Below, in pieces: positions 32,451 through 44,722 of a stretch of 64,000 nucleotides of DNA. The notes beneath the pieces are model-generated. The model worked only from the letters and a program-made list of their open reading frames with translations. It was not told the origin of the DNA and searched no databases. The stretch's first letter is position 1. Every line of letters begins with the position of its first letter. The position numbers and the translations under genes are program-made. The DNA comes from Massospora cicadina (lineage: Eukaryota; Entomophthoromycota; Entomophthoromycetes; Entomophthorales; Entomophthoraceae): the NCBI GenBank assembly GCA_022478985.1, contig JAKSZP010014459.1, forward strand, positions 1 through 64,000, written 5' to 3'.

Positions 32451-32632
32451 TTATCATAACCAAATAGCTCCAAGAAGTGAAAAGATCAGCTCTATTTGGG
32501 AAGGGCCATTCTCAGTTACCTACAAGCGGGGGATAATTATTCCATCAATTCCTCTCATCTGGACTCACCATCAACCGAGTTCATGGCCACTTCCTTTGGC
32601 CCTATTCTCCCCCAACATTCTTGAGGGGGTAA

Positions 32633-33382
32633 TGTCAGACATTTTCCTCCTAGGCCTCAGAATAAGAATGATGTGGGGAGAACTCGTCCAAATAGAGAAA
32701 ATGTTGGACTTTTATGAGTCTGCGATAAGGAGGAAATCAATTTTAATTATAATAATGAATTAGTCAGCCAAAAGACCCTGACTGATTCTCAGTGGAACCC
32801 TGCAAATTGGGGTAACACAATTTTGACTCCTCTCTGGGCAAACAAATCAATCACCAATAGTCAGATAACTCCAGACAAAAAGCGGACTATGGGGCATCCA
32901 TAGGACGGTGCTTCCCCAACCATGCCCAGGTCTATTCCAGCACTGCGTGGGGACCACCCCCTTTTATAAGCGCGGTTGAGGTCCCCCAAGGTAATAAATT
33001 TTCTTGGATAAATATTGGCTGAAATACATCAAGTTGTTACATCATGGGTACATTTTGGCCAATAGTGATTCCCCATCCATCATTTCATTAAAGAGATGCG
33101 AGTTTGTTGAGCTCTAATAGGCTAAAATCGCATATTACCAAATTCAGAAATTTCCCAAGCCATACAAACGTTGAGCCTCGAAGTTTTAAATATGTTTAAT
33201 GATTTATTCAAGATATACTCTCTTTTATCTCCATGCGGCGCTCAATTTAAACTATAAAATTAATTTTTTTATATTTATTTACAATTATTTTCATACAAGT
33301 GTGCAAGAAGCCCCTCCTCTGATATTATTGGATTAGAGGTAAATAAGCACCAGTGAGCCTTTTACTGACCCAAAATCCAACA
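32633..33382 (+). repeat. Gyp3 3' LTR
   Basis: 750 bp, starts TGTCAGAC after GAGGGGGTAA and ends ATCCAACA. More diverged from its partner than the Gyp2 LTR pair, hence an older insertion. Confidence 0.92.
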
Positions 33383-34192
33383 CAGGTGAACAAAACCTGG
33401 TAGTAGCTAAAACCAATATGGACATGATACTGACAACTCCATGGCAGAATTGCCATCCCTTGCCCCTATAATTAAAATAAAGCCATCATGGCATCAGGTG
33501 GCAGGGCCCCAAGAAAAATAAAACTTGGTCCAGATCCCAAATGATTGGGAAGATGTATAATAAAATTTCTGAGAGGGATCTCATTAATAGTGGAATTGAC
33601 TCCCATCACTTCAATACTTGTGCAAGAAAATTATCACACCAGACTTACCACGGATAGTGGGGTGTAATCAGATGTCATCATTCACCAGAAAGGTATTGGG
33701 ATTGTACTCAACAGTGATTGAGCCAGCTTATAATTATTAGCTCATTGGATCAAAATACAAATAAGGTTACCATTGTGTATGAATCAGAAGTAGATTCATT
33801 GGATAACCAAAATATAAATTAGTAAAAAACCCAAAAGTTTTATAAATAGTAATTAAACCATGGATACAAACCAAGAAGAAAGTGGCGCCAAACCCTTAAA
33901 ACATGACATGAAATGTACACTGTTTAAAAGGATATGCTTTCCTTCAAAGGCACCTTTCCCTACAGGTTAAGCATTGTGTAACTCTGCAATTCCTTTTTGG
34001 CATGATGAGAAATGGATTTCAAAGGCCATCATCCCCACAACAGCTGCCAAATGGAAAGAGAATAAGTCTCCACTAGTAGCACAAAGAGACGTCTGGACAT
34101 GCAGATCAAGATTGAGTTTATTAAAATTCTTCAAATTATTGTGCATTTGCACTGAGGAAGCCCACATGTGGATGATGTTTCCTTTTGACTAT
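33383..34192 (+). pseudogene. LINE-D segment 2: ORF1 N-terminal part
   Basis: The stretch 33974-34192 reads W-I-S-K-A-I-I-P-T-T-A-A-K-W-K and ends E-E-A-H-M-W-M-M-F-P, matching the tryptophan-repeat array of LINE-B ORF1 near 12000. It is interrupted at 34192 by Gyp4 and continues at 40809. The part before 33950 is decayed beyond recognition. Confidence 0.65.
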
Positions 34193-34934
34193 TATAAGAC
34201 AATTAAAAGTCTAATTATGCAGTAAGAGTTCTTCAGTTCATATAAGGACAAAATCGGCCAAAAGACCCTGGCTGATTCTTGGTGGAACCTCTTGAATTGG
34301 GGCAACACTTTTATTAATAATATTCAGCCAAATAGTTTGAGTTTAGGGAGTCATATTGTACCAACATGCGGCGACATTTAGGGGAGTCCATCTGAGGTTC
34401 CTCCCCACCCATCAACCATTTAGTTAAACCACCTATGCGGGGACCACCCCCTTTTATAGCCTCAGAGGGAGTCCTGCCAGGTGTAAAATTTTCCCCCACA
34501 GTGATTGGTTCAGATATATAAAGTCCTTGCCTAAAGGACTGGTCTTACCTACTATTGACACTTCATAGGGCATTCTATTGAAGCAAAGTAAGTTTCAAGA
34601 TATCCAATAGGTCAAAACCATATATTTCCTAATTTGGATACTCATAGCTTATATTGAATTTCTTGGACATCTCACTTTGAACCTCAGATCGTTTATATAC
34701 TAAGCAGTGACATAAAAATAGTGTTCTCTTTTCAACCCATTGCATTCACTAATATTATAACTAAAAACCTTCTTCTTTTCTAGTTTATTTTTCCTAGTTT
34801 ATTCTAAGCGATGTCAAAATAACCCCCTCAAATATATTTATCCTGCAGTTGAGAAACTAATTCTCCTGCAAATTATTGTAGTAATTCAGGTGAAAAACGC
34901 ACCAGCAAGCAACAAAACAGCCTGAATCTTGACA
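34193..34934 (+). repeat. Gyp4 5' LTR
   Basis: 742 bp, ends GAATCTTGACA. The following bases TGGTGCTTGCTATAAGGG (34937-34954) are a decayed form of the Gyp3 primer binding site, with mainly C to T and G to A changes. Confidence 0.88.
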
Positions 34935-34982
34935 AGTGGTGCTTGCTATAAGGGCATGTACACCACAAAAAATTATTAAAAA

Positions 34983-36470
34983 ATGGAGGTTGGCGGGGTA
35001 GGTAACCCTCACTACCTCCCCGCTGAAATAAACCCCCAGCTAGCTACTCTGGAACTCCAGCTAGCCAGTGCTTTGTCTCGCCTACAAGGATCGAGCAGCA
35101 CTCTTTTCAGGGCCCTCATGGGGCCTTCCATGTTTTTCATAAACCCTCACAAAATACAAATTTACCCCAGGAGAGGGTAGCATTGCCGCTTTTCTGTTTG
35201 TTTATGAATTAATAATGGAAGGAGCAACTGAACATCAAAAAGTTAAGTACATCTTCTCTTGCTTGAGCTGTATATCTCAAGAAATAATGATTCTCAACGT
35301 GGTCAACCTCAGCACCTGGGAGGAGGTTAAAAAAGCACTTATTGAAGAGTTTTGCTCCACGCAGAGCTTACAAAGGCAAAAACAAGCCTTTATGTGCCTC
35401 AACATGGTAAGAGGAGAATAGCTTGTCACATTTTTTCATTTTTTTTATGCTGAAGCTCAGCCCTTGATGCTCACAAAAATGCTACCCCTTGATGATGCTC
35501 TTTCAGCCATTTTGACTGGCTTAGCTTCTCAACCTACTATAGCCTAGAATTTTATATCTGTTAAGCGTCACCTCCAGACTATCCGTGATATCAAGGAGGC
35601 TCTGCTGGAGGTTGTAGATACCTATAACGCTGAAGCTAATTCAGGCGTTGGGTCAAATTCCTCAGATTCTAACCATTGAGGAATTCTCAATTGAGGACCC
35701 ACCAACGGAGGCTATGTTGATTCCTATTCTGGTTACTACCCCAAGGCCAGCACCTGCAGTGCGGCTCAAACCTGAGGTTCCCAAGCTATCTAGTCAAGGT
35801 GCATTATTGTCAATGGGGCAGCGCTCCCTGGCCCCACCTTGTCGCCAAGATCATCTTTTGCCATCCATTAAGCCTCTTTAAGTGGTCAAAAAGCCTAAAC
35901 CCCCTATCTCAGGTGACATTTGCCCCCACCAACAATGGGTTTAAGGACCAGTTTATTAAAACTAAAAAACCTGTTTCACCAAGGCTCATAGCCGCTGATC
36001 AACCCAAAGCTGGCGTAGTTAAAGCATCCACCTCCACAACGCTTTCTCCTCCAGCCAACTCCAATCAAAAACCTGTAGCCATGAGGCGGCCCAAACCCCC
36101 TACTTTAAAGGTCAAAAATTGAGCCATGACAACTTCAACGCCTCTCACAAAAGTTAACAAGGTAGAGGAACAACATCAGGACCTATCCTGCTATAAGGTA
36201 AGCCATGAACCTACCTCTCACCCCATGATCTCCCTAACATGCATTGATAATCCATCTAATGACGAATCTGAAGGGGGTTGTGAAGATATGGGTCATTATG
36301 TTTTAGGAGCCCCAGGAGAAGCGGAGGTACCCAACAGGTTGAACCATAAGAGAGTGAATATGGCGAGGATACCCCGCCAAACTTATCTTCATCAAGTGCT
36401 AAGGGGTCTGGAGTGTATTGGCACTGCTAGTGACGCTGACCAGCTCATCGTCTCACTAATCTGACCCACT
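34983..36470 (+). pseudogene. Gyp4 gag
   Basis: Starts M-E-V-G-G-V-G-N-P-H at 34983 with the Gyp3-like I-N-P-Q-L-A-T-L-E-L. The capsid-type stretch 35215-35421 carries W-E-E-V-K-K-A-L-I-E-E-F. A Pro/Lys-rich region follows. Stops at 35180, 35421 and later. Confidence 0.75.
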
Positions 36471-36479
36471 CAGAGTGTG

Positions 36480-39400
36480 CACACCCTGCAGTCTATCCAG
36501 GAGAAAGACCCTGAGACTGCCAAAAGGCTGGCTTTTACTCTCTACGGCTAAAGGAGGTCCTAGCTCTTTCCCCCAACTTGAGTGGAACATTAACAAAGGT
36601 GGAGGTCGTTGTCAATGGAGTACAGGTCACAGCTAACCTTGACACTAAGTCCCCAGTGAATGGTATGTTCTCAAAACTCATTAAAAATTAAGCTGACACC
36701 TGACCTTAACTACACCCAAGAGTTTGGTACGGCTGGTCCCTCCAATACATAGGATATTGGGGCATACTCTTCTTTGCCCATAAGATTTGGGAAACTCATC
36801 TTGTCAGTCCCCACGGTGGCTTTGGTCAACAATACCTACGATCTACTCATTGGTAAACAGTTTATGCTGGAATATGAAAGGATCATTAACTTGAAGCAGG
36901 GTTATATCTACCTGCTTAACTATGAGGTCCCTCTAATTCTGACCAACAATGAGATTAACAAAAAAGAATATGCTTTCACAGTGAAATACCTCTCCTCTGC
37001 TTTATTTCTGCACTACACCACGGTAAGATGAAATACAAAATTTTTGCCTCCATAAGTGGATTCCTAGAGGGTATCCCTTTCTATGCGTCTGAAGAGGTAG
37101 TAATAAAGATGGATGAACAAAGGGTAGTTGACATGAAGGTTACCATTCAAATCCCTACAACTGTCTATTGCACCTAATAAGCATTGATAGAGTTAACCCT
37201 CTTGATCCTAAAGTCTTTCCAGGCGTGTTAGACCCAGCTAATCAGCGATCAATCAATCTCCTATTAGAGAATCTCACCAAGAAGGACATGGTTATGAAAA
37301 AGCATCAGGAAATTGGAAGAGGCCTGCTGGTCCCTATTGAAAACATTAAACAAGTTCACCGTATTGAGTCTATGGCAGATATGGGCTACCTGCTGATCAA
37401 TCATTATGTACTCTGCCCACTGCTCAAATCTCTGATGATCTAACCCCTGCAGAGCTTAATAAAGTTCACAGTTTATTAAAGTCCTATAGCGACATCTTCT
37501 CTAACTCTAAACTGACTATGGTCACATTAAGGGTTGGACGCATACCATTGACGTTGAGGATGCTCGTCCCATTTGATCTAAACCCTACTGTGAATCAAAA
37601 GTTGAGGGGTTACAGATGCAGACGGAGCTAAAACATTTGTTGGACGCTAGGTTGCTGGTGCCGTCTTAAAGCCCTTGGTCATCCCCACTTCTAGTGATAA
37701 AGAAGAAAATGGAGGTCATTGGGTAGTTATGGACTACCATAAACTGAAAAACCTCACCAAGAAAGATAGTTATCCTATTACCCGCATTGACAACGCCCTA
37801 GCACAACTATCCAGCTCTAACTTCTTTTCCGCCATGGACCTGGCTAGCGGTTATTGGAAAATGGACCCCTCTCCCAAAGTTCTAAAGAAATGCACCTTAC
37901 TTGCGGTGAGGGTCTCTTCCAGCCTACCCAACTACCTCAAGGGTTATGCAATGCCCCAGCAACTTTCCAGCGAGCCATGGACCATATATTGCAGAGTTTG
38001 AAGTTAAGTTGCATCATCATTTATATCGATGACATCACATTGTTCTCAAAGACCTTCAATGAACATCATATTCACCTTAAGGAGGTGTTTCAGCGCCTAT
38101 GTGAGGCCAACATCAAGTTAAAGCCCTCTAAGTGCAAATTCTTCTAGAGAAAATAAATTTCCATGGGTACGCAATTTCTCAAGATGGGATTCAACCCATC
38201 CAAGACAAGGTTAAAGCTATAGCCAAAATGCCTGCACCTAAAACCCTTCGTGACATACAGGTATTTTTGGGCATGATGAGGTATTACCATCAATTCATCC
38301 CCAAATTTGCCTAGATTAGTGAGCCTCTCATCCGCCGCTTGGCTAAAAACACTTCTTTTCTTTGGTGTGCTGCACAAAAAAGCCGCATTTGAGACACTGA
38401 AGGAGATATTGCAACAACGGTCAATCCTCCATCACCATGACGATGGCAAGCCCTTCATGTTGTTCATGGATGCCTCTGACTATGTCGTTGGGGCTATCCT
38501 GGCTCAATTGGATGAGAATGGGGTCGATCACCCCATGTCATACTTCAGCAAGATGCTCTCAAAGGCTGAACGCAGCTACAGCGTCAATGAGAGGAAGTGC
38601 CTTGTGGTCCTGCTCGCTGTGAAGTACTACCATCCCTTTTTATATGGGACTTCCTTTAAAGTGGTTACTGACCACGCATCCTTAAAGTGGTTTCAGAATA
38701 TGAAGGACCCCACAAGACGGTTGTCTCTCTGGTCTTTGAAGCTCCAGCACTATGACATTACAATTGAGCATCAGGCGGGAACTCGCCATATGAATGTTGA
38801 TGGGTTGATGCGGCTGCCTGTTCTTTACCTGGACAATAGTGAAGATGAGAGGCTTCATGACCTCCTTATGACCCCTGACGCCTGGGAAGACAAGGATGAA
38901 CCCATCAGGAAAACCTTAGCTTGACAATCCCACAACACCAAGGTGGAAAATGAAAAGTTGCATAGGAAATTAGGGGTGATTTGGTTTCCTTACTCCGACC
39001 ACCAGAGCGAGTACCCGTGATTTTGAAGTCCCATACCATTCTAGGGCATAGCGGAGTACAGAAAACCTATGAGTGGATAAAAAAGTGATACTACTGGGAG
39101 GGAGTCATGGAGACAGTAACTGAAGTCCTTGATGCCTGTCTGACCTGCAAGAAGCAATCCAGCTACAAGACCAGGTATCAGTACCAACCCACTACGTCTC
39201 AAAAACCCTTTCACACAATAAGTCTAGACGTGGTAGTCCCTCTACCCCAGACTACTGGGAGAAACCAGTACATCTTAGTGGGCATAGACCACTTTATCAA
39301 GTGGGTTGAGGCTGTAGCTCTTCCTTCTCATTCTGCCAAAGCCACGGCCACTTTCCTCCACCAATATATATTTGCTCGCCATGGCTGTCCCAGGTCCTGC

Positions 39401-39800
39401 TCTGTGATAATGGAAACTTTTTTAACTCCAGAAAGGTGAAGATTCTTTCTACCTCCATGGGAACACAACAGCTTTTCTCAGCTCCCTATAACCCATACAC
39501 CAATGGTACTGTGGAAATAGCCAATGGGACCCTAGTCTCTATATTACAAAAGATGGCCAATCCAGACCCTTTTCAATGGGATCTTTAAATAAAAATTGCC
39601 CTTATGGACTACTGTATCAGATATCACCAGATCCTTAAAATGTCGCCTTTCCAAGTGTTTTATGGTTGAGAACCCAGTGTGCCAGCATTACTAGACAAAG
39701 ATATATTCTCCGCTAAGACTGATCCTGAGCAAGCTATGAAGAAGTTAGCCCAGAACATCATCCAGTTGCAATCATAGGTGATGATCAACTTGGGAAAAGA
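36480..39800 (+). pseudogene. Gyp4 pol
   Basis: Protease near 36635 has D-T-K where D-T-G is expected, so the active site is lost. RT: D-Y-H-K-L-K-N-L near 37735, A-M-D-L-A-S-G-Y-W near 37833 and Y-I-D-D near 38023. RNase H 38307-38924 (F-M-D-A-S-D, T-D-H-A-S-L-K-W). Integrase 39107-39439 (C-L-T-C, G-I-D-H-F-I-K-W) with further remnants to 39800. Numerous stops; one frame change within RT (37854-38001). Confidence 0.9.
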
Positions 39801-39827
39801 CTGTCACTAAAGAGGGTCAAGCCACTA

Positions 39828-40063
39828 ATGAGCTCCGGGCCCCACTCCCTTCCTTCCAGGTATCAGTATTGGTGCTATACTACCGTAATTAGCACTTCCA
39901 GAAGTGGGAAGCTAGGATCTATCTGGAAAGGCCCTTTTGTTGTCACTTATAAGCGAGGGGATGAGTACTCTATAAAATCCCTGGATACCAGAGTATTTGT
40001 TAACTGCATCCATGGTCAGTTCTTGCACCCTTACTCTACCACTAACACCCTTAAAGGGGGTAA
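39828..40063 (+). pseudogene. Gyp4 pol C-terminal tail and polypurine tract
   Basis: An open stretch with S-G-K-L-G-S-I-W-K-G-P-F, typical of the GPY/F-like module after the integrase core, ends at the AAAGGGGG tract (40053-40060) and TAA before the 3' LTR. No chromodomain is visible. Confidence 0.6.
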
Positions 40064-40808
40064 TGTAAGACAATTTCAAAGTACAATCATGCAATAAGAA
40101 TGCTTCAGATAATAATAGGGATAAATTGGCCAAAAAAATCCTGGCTAATTCTTGGTGGAATCCCTCAAATTGGGGCAACACTTTCATTAATAATACTCAG
40201 CCAAATAGCTCGAGTTTAGGAAGTCAGATTCCACTGACCATGCGGCGGAACCAGGGGAGTCCATCTGAGGTTCCTTCCCATCCCATCAACCATTTGGTTA
40301 AGCCACCTATGCGGGGGCCACCCCCTCTTATAGCCTAAGAGGGTGTCCCACCAGGTGTAAAATTTTTCCACATGGTGATTGGTTCAGATATACAAAGTTC
40401 TTGCCTGACGGACTGGTCTTACCTACTATTGACCCTTCATTGGCTATTCTGTTGAAGAAAAGCGAGATTCAAGAGATCTGATAGGTTGAAACCTTATATT
40501 TCCTAATTTGAATACTCAAAGCTTATACTGAATTTCTTGGCCATCTCACTTTGAACCTCAGATCGTTTATATACTAAGCAGTGACATAAAAATAGTGTTC
40601 TCTTTTCAACCCATTGCATTCACTAATAAAATAACTAAAAACCTTCTTATTTTTCTAGTTTCTTTTTCCTAGTTTATTCTAACGGTGTCAACGTAACCCC
40701 CTCAAATATATTTATTCCGCAGGTGAGAAACTAATTATCCTGCAAATTATTGTGGTAATTTAGGAGAAAAACGCACCAGCAAGCAATAAAACAGCCTGAA
40801 TTCTGACA
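40064..40808 (+). repeat. Gyp4 3' LTR
   Basis: 745 bp, TGTAAGAC...CTGACA; pairs with 34193-34934. Its U3 is recognisably related to the Gyp3 LTR (GGCCAAAA...CTGGCTGATTCT). Confidence 0.9.
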
Positions 40809-42985
40809 ACCACCAAGCAGTGGAGGCAGCAGTATACAAAGGCCTTAAACCTTCTAATACCAACACCTGGTTGGATACAGGTTTAGACCTCCATGATGAC
40901 ATAGAATTTAATAAAGTGGATTCCCATCCAAATAAAGGCACTTCTAAATAAAACTCAGGACTTTTGCTAACAAAGCTTAACGCCTACTATAAACAAATCT
41001 AAAATGATCAATTGAACATGACTGAGCGCGCCACAAGATTGCCACAAAATTGCTTTTGTGTCATATGATAATATCTTTTCTACTGAGGAGCATTGGCATT
41101 AATTGCGGCCAGTTTTTAAGGCACCCAAAGCTTTACAACGGTCATATATGTAGATCCCTACCTCAATGACATCTAACCTTTTAAAGTCTGGATGAATGAA
41201 TGGGAAGGCAATCAAGTGGATACCCTTCCAGGATTTTTCACCAAAAGATGCTTACTGGAAGCAAACACCTTAATCCCCACACAAATGAAATACTGATCCA
41301 CATCAGAACCAATATAGATTAAGTCCGCAACTGAGTTAGATTGGGTATAACTAAATTACCCACAAAAACCTATGTGGATGAACCTTCTATCCAGAAAAAT
41401 GGACGGTATGGAGAGACCAAAATCCTCCTAGCTCAAGTGGCAGACTGGGTCGCATCAGGATTTACCCCAAAAACACCCAAGCTGTATTAAACTCGAAATA
41501 CTACACCATGCAGCAGCTGTAATGTGTGGGATTATAGCACCAGAACTCAGAAGGATGGGTTATAAATAGACATACAGGTGAATCAGCTTATGACTGGAAA
41601 CAGTTGTCCCCCACACCCTCCATAGTAGCCTCTTATGCTGCCAAAGACTTTTAAAATCAGAATAAGTCTAGTGGAGTGAGGCTGAAGCGCAAGCAGAAAC
41701 AGCACACCTATTTAATAACGCCAGTTGGAACAGCATCACTGTGAAAGACTAGTGCCAGTGGATTTCAATTAAACTTGAGATACTAAAAACATTTGCACTT
41801 GGCATGTGGCCATAAATTGGCCCTCTGTAGGTATTACTTCAGATTTTCTTCCTCCAAAGCAGTACCTTGCCAAGATCTAGAGATTAGTTCTGCTATGGTC
41901 TGCAACCTATGCAAACAGGGATTCACATTTACTAGATTCAGGCCTCCCTGAGCTGCGGATTCAGACTTGACAAAATGACAAGCTAGATTTTAAATGGGAA
42001 AACCCCTCAGAGGTACCTGAGCCCTCATCAAAAAAAGTTGTACAGTGCCGCAACCACCCAACAAGATTAGGTATCTTGGAATGATGCTGGAAGCCACAGT
42101 AAGCTATCTTTAATTTTATCATTGGAAGAATTTCCAACCAACAATTGCCTAGGTTCTATCTAAAGAATGCTATCTGCACTACATATGACTAGTCAAGGAG
42201 GAGGAGTGGTCAGAACTTATTGTCATAATTTACCAAAAGGCTGGACAAAGTCCTTTCTGGCGGCGACTGTGAATATCTATAGTGCCAGAATGGGGCTATC
42301 TCTTAATATCGTTACCTGGTAAACTCAACCAAAAATGGCTTATGGAAGTAGGCATCAGATACAAGGACTCCTATATGAAAATGGAGCTGACCTTCTATGC
42401 TAATTGTACAGCGAAATAGGTAACCTTTTACAATCTGCTGATGGATTAGGAATGCAAATGGGTTCATTAGGCAATTCACAATGTGTTGTCTTACTATGGT
42501 GAGGTACATTAATTATGATAAGTCAATGTCAATTATATATTGTGAAGTGCATTTGCCCCCAAACAGTAGAGGCTCTGTATAAGCCAATGACTTGGATTTA
42601 GATGAATAGAAATCGCTCTCCTATAGTTCATCTGTATCCCTGGCATCCAACAGGTAATTTAAATCAAACAGGAGGATGTAAAGAAGGTCAGACAATTCTG
42701 CTACCAAACAGGACACATAATGGTCCAGTACCATCATAAAAAGGCAAATTGTCTCACAGATATAAGTATGATTTTGTCATCAATATCACGCATGTTGGAG
42801 CAAAAACTTCCTCCAACCTAAAGCCAAAGGCTAGCAAACGAAACCTATTAGAGATAGTGGACATGAATCTACAACATCAAGATCTGTAATTAAAAAGAAG
42901 TGTGGACATCTAAAATGGCAAAGCGCCTAGAGGTAGAAGACAAGCCTTTTATGAATCCAAACCTAGAATTTTATAAAATAGAAAA
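40809..42985 (+). pseudogene. LINE-D segment 3: ORF1 tryptophan repeats, RNA-binding region, zinc knuckle
   Basis: Continues ORF1 from 34192: A-V-E-A-A-V-Y-K-G-L matches L-I-E-A-A-I-H-K-Y-L of LINE-B. Repeat-array remnants extend to about 41750. 42250-42400 corresponds to LINE-B 13500-13640. The knuckle near 42700 is F-C-Y-Q-T-G-H with the first and last Cys replaced by Arg and Tyr. Very many stops. Interrupted by Gyp5 at 42985 and continued at 51105. Confidence 0.75.
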
Positions 42986-44324
42986 TGTGAAATTCCGAGT
43001 ATTGCTCACTTGATAATTATTAACCTTCACGCTTAATTGAGACAAAGTTCCTTTAATTGATCCTCAATCTTGCCAGTAGCTTACAGTATTTGAACTGTTC
43101 AGAAACTCACTAGGCTGATTAAAATAGCTCCAACCATTCTGGTTCATTTCAGGCGTAATTTTCCCAATGTAATCATAAACTTCTCCTGAGGAAGGTTTTA
43201 ATAAAAGCTGTGGATTTAACGCTTCCAGCTTGTCAACACTTCTCCAAAGTTAAGATTCAGATAAGAATAGGAAAGAGATAAAAAACATATCTTTTATTAG
43301 ATGATATTTATTAGATAATCAATCATTAGGCCAGGCGCTGGTAAATATATCTCTAGGGCATCTTTTGGACACAGTTGACACAAAATTTCAACATATATTC
43401 TACCACCTCAGTTTGGCTCTTAAACTGATACTACTCAGACCTATTCTTAGGTTTATTGGTGGCAAAATACTCTCAAAATCGGGAGGATTTTGGGACAAAT
43501 ATTGTGATAAAAACATGCAAAGTTATTTTAGGATCTTCTTGATTTGATTTTCGTCATACTGCTGAAAAATACACCTTCTTTGAAATTCTTAAGTTGATTG
43601 AAGTAGATGACATAACCATAATTAAGATTTTGGCAGGCCTCTCTCTCGATGGCACTAGGTACTCCCTTTTGGGTGGTTCATGTGCAAGTGCTATCATGCC
43701 AATTATGCGGATCAACATATGAATTTCGCCCTAGGGTGGGAAATTAATTACGGTTTTGTTCGTCTGATTGTCCATGGGACTTTTTTTAGTACTAGTGGTG
43801 CCCAACTAAAGAGGGGGAGCTGCCACGCATCTTTATTGCAAATTTTCCAACTAGGTTATCAGCCTAGGAAGCCATATCAGATGGAGAGGAGGCTTTGAGG
43901 AAACTTTTGTCCGGCGCCTGCTTTAGCTGGTGGACCATGGCGGACAGCATTGGGGTGGGAGCATCAGCAACATGGGGAATAAGGAGGTATAGCTGGGGGT
44001 TGTCCATGGGACTTTTAAACGTTAACTTCAGGTTGGTCCTTAACGATTTTTGTATACTAGATGTTTGATATTGTTCCTTATAATTGGGACCAATTGCTGA
44101 GATTTGATGCAATGATAATTGGTCATAATGTGCAAGTGTATTTGGCCCAAGACTTTTGATAAAGTACTTGATCAAATTGAAGTTGAGATATTTGGCATGA
44201 GCCTTGTAGTTGCAATAGGCTTTGAAATGAGAATTAAGGTATTAGCTCAAGCATTGGGAGGATAATCAGCCTGATCTGATGGTTGCAAAGGGTTTATTTT
44301 CAAGTCAACCATTAGAATCTGACA
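42986..44324 (-). repeat. Gyp5 3' LTR (with a 215-bp insertion)
   Basis: Pairs with 49991-51104. It is 225 bp longer because of the insertion at 43785-43999 and its duplicated target. Both LTRs begin TGTGAAATTC on the plus strand. Confidence 0.9.
43785..43999 (-). mobile_element. 5'-truncated ORF1-only retroposon inserted in the Gyp5 LTR
   Basis: A 215-bp insert flanked by a 17-bp direct repeat, TTGTCCATGGGACTTTT (43768-43784 and 44000-44016), absent from the other LTR. On the minus strand it encodes A-D-A-P-T-P-M-L-S-A and S-P-S-D-M-A-S then a stop, the C-terminus of the family seen at 52840-54600 and 60598-62265. It ends CACTAGTAC followed by an A-run, the same 3' end as the 53-kb copy. 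5' truncation, A-tail and long duplication indicate LINE-type retroposition. Confidence 0.75.
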
Positions 44325-44722
44325 TTTCCCCCACTTGACTCAAACATAAGCCCTAAGATTCCCAATTAGCCTATATTGATCATTGGCATCTGTTATCTTT
44401 GGCCTAAACGCCTGATGAGGCTAAAGTTTGATCATCTTATTGTTAATTTCAGCCCAAATGCCCGTCAAGTCTGAAGTTGGATCCTCTCCTCAACCTCAAG
44501 TGCAAACTAAAGTATTAATTAGATAAAATTATTATTATATATATATTTATTGTTTTTTTTGTTTTTTTCAACTTTTTCTTTTCTTAATTGGCCCACTTAT
44601 TAAATCTTCTTAGGAATTTTGCATGGACTCATTTGTATATATGAACAGTCCTAATATCCTTGATAGTGTATATAAACTTAGATGTCTTCTCAATCACTTT
44701 AAATGGCCAACCCAGATGCAAT

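Larger units (their letters stand above)
26797..33382 (+). mobile_element. Gyp3: Ty3/gypsy retrotransposon inserted in LINE-D
   Basis: LTRs 26797-27549 and 32633-33382, each TG...CA, flanked by a perfect 5-bp target duplication CAGGT (26792-26796 and 33383-33387). Order gag, protease, RT, RNase H, integrase. There is a tRNA-type primer binding site after the 5' LTR and a GAGGGGG tract before the 3' LTR. No chromodomain is seen. It belongs to the same family as Gyp4. It is broken by stops and frameshifts. Confidence 0.95.
34193..40808 (+). mobile_element. Gyp4: Ty3/gypsy retrotransposon inserted in LINE-D ORF1
   Basis: LTRs 34193-34934 and 40064-40808. Flanks ACTAT and ACCAC match at three of five positions, the two differences being C/T, and LINE-D ORF1 reads on across the insertion. 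Same family as Gyp3 by gag, pol and LTR similarity. The 5' LTR begins TATAAGAC where the 3' LTR has TGTAAGAC. Heavily decayed. Confidence 0.92.
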
